From an uncultured Gemmiger sp. (GTDB taxonomy: Bacteria; Bacillota; Clostridia; Oscillospirales; Ruminococcaceae): a stretch of DNA of 8,148 bases. Below are positions 6,292 to 8,148 of the stretch, piece by piece (the stretch's first letter is position 1; each line of letters opens with the position of its first letter). The stretch lies in contig CALWNS010000058.1 of the NCBI GenBank assembly GCA_944382805.1, positions 1-8,148 on the forward strand, given 5' to 3'. A program made the translations under genes and the position numbers. The notes below the pieces were generated by a model. That model searched no databases, was not told the origin of the DNA, and worked only from the letters and a program-made list of their open reading frames with translations.

Positions 6292-7599
6292 ATGTGGTAT
6301 CAAGATGCCGTGATCTATCAGATCTACCCGCTCGGCCTGTGCGGCGCGCCGCTGCAAAACGACGGCGTGCCGGCGCACCGCCTGCGCCGCGTGCTCGACT
6401 GGGTCGGGCATATCAAGGACCTGGGCGCCACCTGCGTGCTGTTCAACCCCCTGTTCGAAAGCGACGCCCACGGGTACGACACCCGCGACTTCAACAAGGT
6501 GGACTGCCGCCTGGGCGACGCCGACGACCTGAAAGCCGTGTGCGAAGCGCTGCACGCCGCCGGCCTGAAAGTGATGCTGGACGGCGTGTTCAACCATGTC
6601 GGCCGCGGGTTCTGGGCTTTCCGCGATGTGCAGCGCAACCGTTGGGACAGCCCGTATAAAGACTGGTTCCATTTGAACTTTGACGGCAACACCAACTACA
6701 ACGACGGCTTCTGGTACGAAGGGTGGGAGGGCTGCAACGAGCTGGTCAAGCTCAACCTGCACAACCCCGCCGTGCGCGAGCATATTTTTGACGCCGTTGC
6801 CAACTGGGTGCGCGATTATGGCATCGACGGCCTGCGCCTGGACGTGGCCTACAGCCTGGACCTTGACTTTTTGGCGGCGCTGCGCGGCTTTACAAACCAG
6901 CTCAAGCCGGATTTTGTGCTTTTGGGCGAAACGCTGCACGGCGACTACAACCGCTGGATGAACGACCACGCCTGCCATTCGGTCACCAACTACGAATGCT
7001 ATAAGGGCCTGTATTCCAGCTTTAACACGGCCAATATGCACGAGATCGCCTACAGCCTGAACCGCCAGTTCGGGTCGGAGCCGTGGTGCCTGTACACCGG
7101 CAAAACGCTGCTGAATTTTGCCGATAACCACGACGTTACCCGCATCGCCAGCATTTTGCAGAACAAGGCCCACCTCAAGCCGCTCTACGGCCTTTTGTTC
7201 GGGATGCCGGGCACGCCGGCCGTCTATTACGGCAGCGAATGGGGGCAGCAGGGCGAAAAGAAGGACGGCGACCCCGCCCTGCGCCCGGCTGTCGAAAAGC
7301 CGGAACAAAACGACCTGACCGCCTGGATCGCCGCCCTGGCCGGCGCGCGTACCGCCAGCGCCGCGCTGCGCGCGGGCAGCTACCGCAATATCCTGGTGCA
7401 GCCGCAGCAGCTGATCTTTGAGCGCCGCTGCTGCGACGACCGCGTGCTGGTGGCCGTCAACGCCGCGGCCGAACCGTACCACGCCCATTTTAACGCCGAG
7501 GCGGGCCGCGCCGTCGACCTGATCACCGGCGATGCGCACGATTTTGGCGGCGGCAGCCTTCTGCCGCCTTACTCCTGCGCGTTCTGGAAGACCGAGTGA
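6292..7599 (+). CDS. Cytosolic GH13 alpha-glucan hydrolase (alpha-amylase/cyclomaltodextrinase-like)
   Basis: This is a retaining alpha-glucosidase-type enzyme of clan GH-H that likely cleaves alpha-1,4 bonds of maltodextrins or glycogen inside the cell. The 435 residues start directly with the barrel (MWYQDAVIYQIYPLG). The four conserved regions are complete: DGVFNH (97-102), GLRLD with nucleophile D184 (180-184), GETLHGD with acid/base E213 (212-218) and FADNHD with D281 (276-281). After the barrel comes a small beta domain (about 360-435). There is no signal peptide and no N-terminal CBM34 module, unlike typical neopullulanases. The start at 6292 is chosen for its AGGAAAGGA site about 7 bases upstream; upstream codons in this frame lie within the preceding gene and are not family-like. 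Exact specificity (maltogenic, cyclomaltodextrinase or debranching) cannot be read from these motifs. Confidence 0.92.
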   Translation: MWYQDAVIYQIYPLGLCGAPLQNDGVPAHRLRRVLDWVGHIKDLGATCVLFNPLFESDAHGYDTRDFNKVDCRLGDADDLKAVCEALHAAGLKVMLDGVFNHVGRGFWAFRDVQRNRWDSPYKDWFHLNFDGNTNYNDGFWYEGWEGCNELVKLNLHNPAVREHIFDAVANWVRDYGIDGLRLDVAYSLDLDFLAALRGFTNQLKPDFVLLGETLHGDYNRWMNDHACHSVTNYECYKGLYSSFNTANMHEIAYSLNRQFGSEPWCLYTGKTLLNFADNHDVTRIASILQNKAHLKPLYGLLFGMPGTPAVYYGSEWGQQGEKKDGDPALRPAVEKPEQNDLTAWIAALAGARTASAALRAGSYRNILVQPQQLIFERRCCDDRVLVAVNAAAEPYHAHFNAEAGRAVDLITGDAHDFGGGSLLPPYSCAFWKTE

Positions 7600-7623
7600 C
7601 GTTTTTTTAGTAAAGATCCGCCC

Positions 7624-7658
7624 GCCGCCGCGGCCCGCCAAAGGCCCGGCGGCATTTT
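7624..7658 (+). terminator. Likely intrinsic terminator after the amylase gene
   Basis: GCCGCC (7624-7629) pairs with GGCGGC (7648-7653). Inside, one more G-C pair, a bulged C and a GGCC/GGCC stem surround a 7-base loop. ATTTT follows. The stem is strong but imperfect and the T-run is short. A separate T-run at 7602-7608, just after the stop, has no clear hairpin before it. Confidence 0.5.
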
Positions 7659-7660
7659 CC

Positions 7661-7691
7661 TGCAAGTTTTTGCCCTTTTCTGCACATACTG
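7661..7691 (+). promoter_or_regulatory. Probable sigma-G-type promoter of spoIVB
   Basis: TGCAAG (7661-7666) and CATACTG (7685-7691) are exactly 18 bases apart. The known sigma-G layout is TGMATR, 17-18 bases, CATAMTA, so each box has one mismatch. Bacillus subtilis spoIVB is known to be a sigma-G gene, which makes this placement fitting. A transcript would start near 7698. The -10 region also forms a small dyad, GCACA-TAC-TGTGC (7682-7694). Confidence 0.5.
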
Positions 7692-7709
7692 TGCGGTGAA
7701 ACACAGAAA

Positions 7710-7716
7710 AGGGGGG
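7710..7716 (+). promoter_or_regulatory. Ribosome binding site of spoIVB
   Basis: AGGGGGG stands 8 bases before the TTG at 7725. An in-frame GTG at 7716 overlaps this site and so cannot use it, which favours TTG as the start. Confidence 0.6.
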
Positions 7717-7724
7717 TGAAAGCC

Positions 7725-8148
7725 TTGCGAAATAAAAAGTTCGGCCGCCCGGGCGCGCGGCTGGCGGCGCTGGCCCTGGCGGCGGCGCTTGCGGGCTGGG
7801 GCGCGCTGCGCGCCGCCGTGCCCGATACGTTTTATACCGCGCCCGGCGAACCGCTGCGCCTGGCCGCGCTGCCGTTTTTGCAGGCGGGCGCGCAGCAGGC
7901 GGCCGCAGCCGCCCCGGCCGCCAGCCAGGAGAACGGCGGCGGGCAAAATGCCGCCCTGCGCCTGTTCGGCGTGCTGCCGGTCAAAACGGTGCGCACCGTG
8001 CAGGCAGCGCGGCGCACTGTTCTGGTCAGCGGCGCGCCGTTCGGCGTCAAGATGCTTGCCGACGGCGCGCTCATCGTCGCTTTTTCGGACCAGTACACCG
8101 CCCTCGGGGCCGAGAACCCGGCCAAGGCGGCCGGGCTGCGCCTGGGCG
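7725..8148 (+). CDS. spoIVB: SpoIVB sporulation peptidase, N-terminal part (runs off the right edge)
   Basis: SpoIVB is a forespore-made serine protease with a PDZ domain. It is secreted into the space between the forespore membranes, where it triggers pro-sigma-K processing. The visible 141 residues show a basic start and a hydrophobic anchor (about 11-31), then PDTFYTAPGEPLRLA (33-47), the usual SpoIVB entry. A low-complexity Ala/Gln linker (about 50-76) follows. LRLFGVLPVKTV, VLVSGAPFGVKMLADGALIVAFSDQ and NPAKAAGLRLG come next, covering the pre-PDZ segment and the start of the PDZ fold. The catalytic part lies beyond the window. The TTG at 7725 is the preferred start from ribosome-binding-site spacing; GTG at 7716 would add three residues. 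The frame is open to the last base. Its presence indicates sporulation capacity or ancestry. Confidence 0.88.
   Translation, partial: MRNKKFGRPGARLAALALAAALAGWGALRAAVPDTFYTAPGEPLRLAALPFLQAGAQQAAAAAPAASQENGGGQNAALRLFGVLPVKTVRTVQAARRTVLVSGAPFGVKMLADGALIVAFSDQYTALGAENPAKAAGLRLG

Overview
The window looks like chromosomal DNA from a G+C-rich, low-oxygen Firmicute of the class Clostridia, most plausibly a gut Oscillospiraceae/Ruminococcaceae-type organism. This is inferred from gene families, not from a taxonomic search. The main clues are a SpoIVB-type sporulation protease, a clostridial conjugative-element-type large serine recombinase, a Trk potassium system, AGGAGG-like ribosome binding sites and TATAAT promoters. 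All protein genes I can support lie on the + strand. The only minus-strand gene is a tRNA-Leu.

Region 1 (1-1506) is mobile-element DNA: a large serine recombinase that lacks its N-terminal catalytic part inside this window. Its family-like sequence begins abruptly near base 58, after an AT-rich stretch. It is less G+C-rich than the genes to its right and ends directly against the terminator of a minus-strand tRNA-Leu(GAG) gene (1564-1647).

Region 2 (1648-1916) is a divergent control region. It holds a probable tRNA promoter on the minus strand and a strong extended -10 promoter for trkA on the + strand. Around the trkA promoter lie six AAGAAACGG-like elements arranged as three pairs, each pair with an exact 11-base period. 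This is the layout expected of an OmpR/PhoB-type response-regulator operator, and it is the most interesting signal in the window.

Region 3 (1917-4802) is a two-gene potassium-uptake operon, trkA-trkH, with a 4-base start/stop overlap and a clean intrinsic terminator. TrkA is the cytosolic nucleotide-binding gating subunit and TrkH the membrane channel subunit.

Region 4 (4803-7658) holds a membrane-anchored NodB-family polysaccharide deacetylase. A probable two-gene unit follows with its own promoter: a six-helix membrane protein of unknown function and a cytosolic GH13 alpha-glucan hydrolase, ending in a likely terminator.

Region 5 (7659-8148) begins the sporulation protease gene spoIVB, which runs off the right edge. 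It is preceded by a sequence matching the sigma-G promoter layout. Three genes here (deacetylase, membrane protein, spoIVB) appear to start with TTG. I saw no CRISPR array, insertion sequence, rRNA or plasmid origin. Apart from the possible trkAH operator, I did not find a clearly new multi-gene system.
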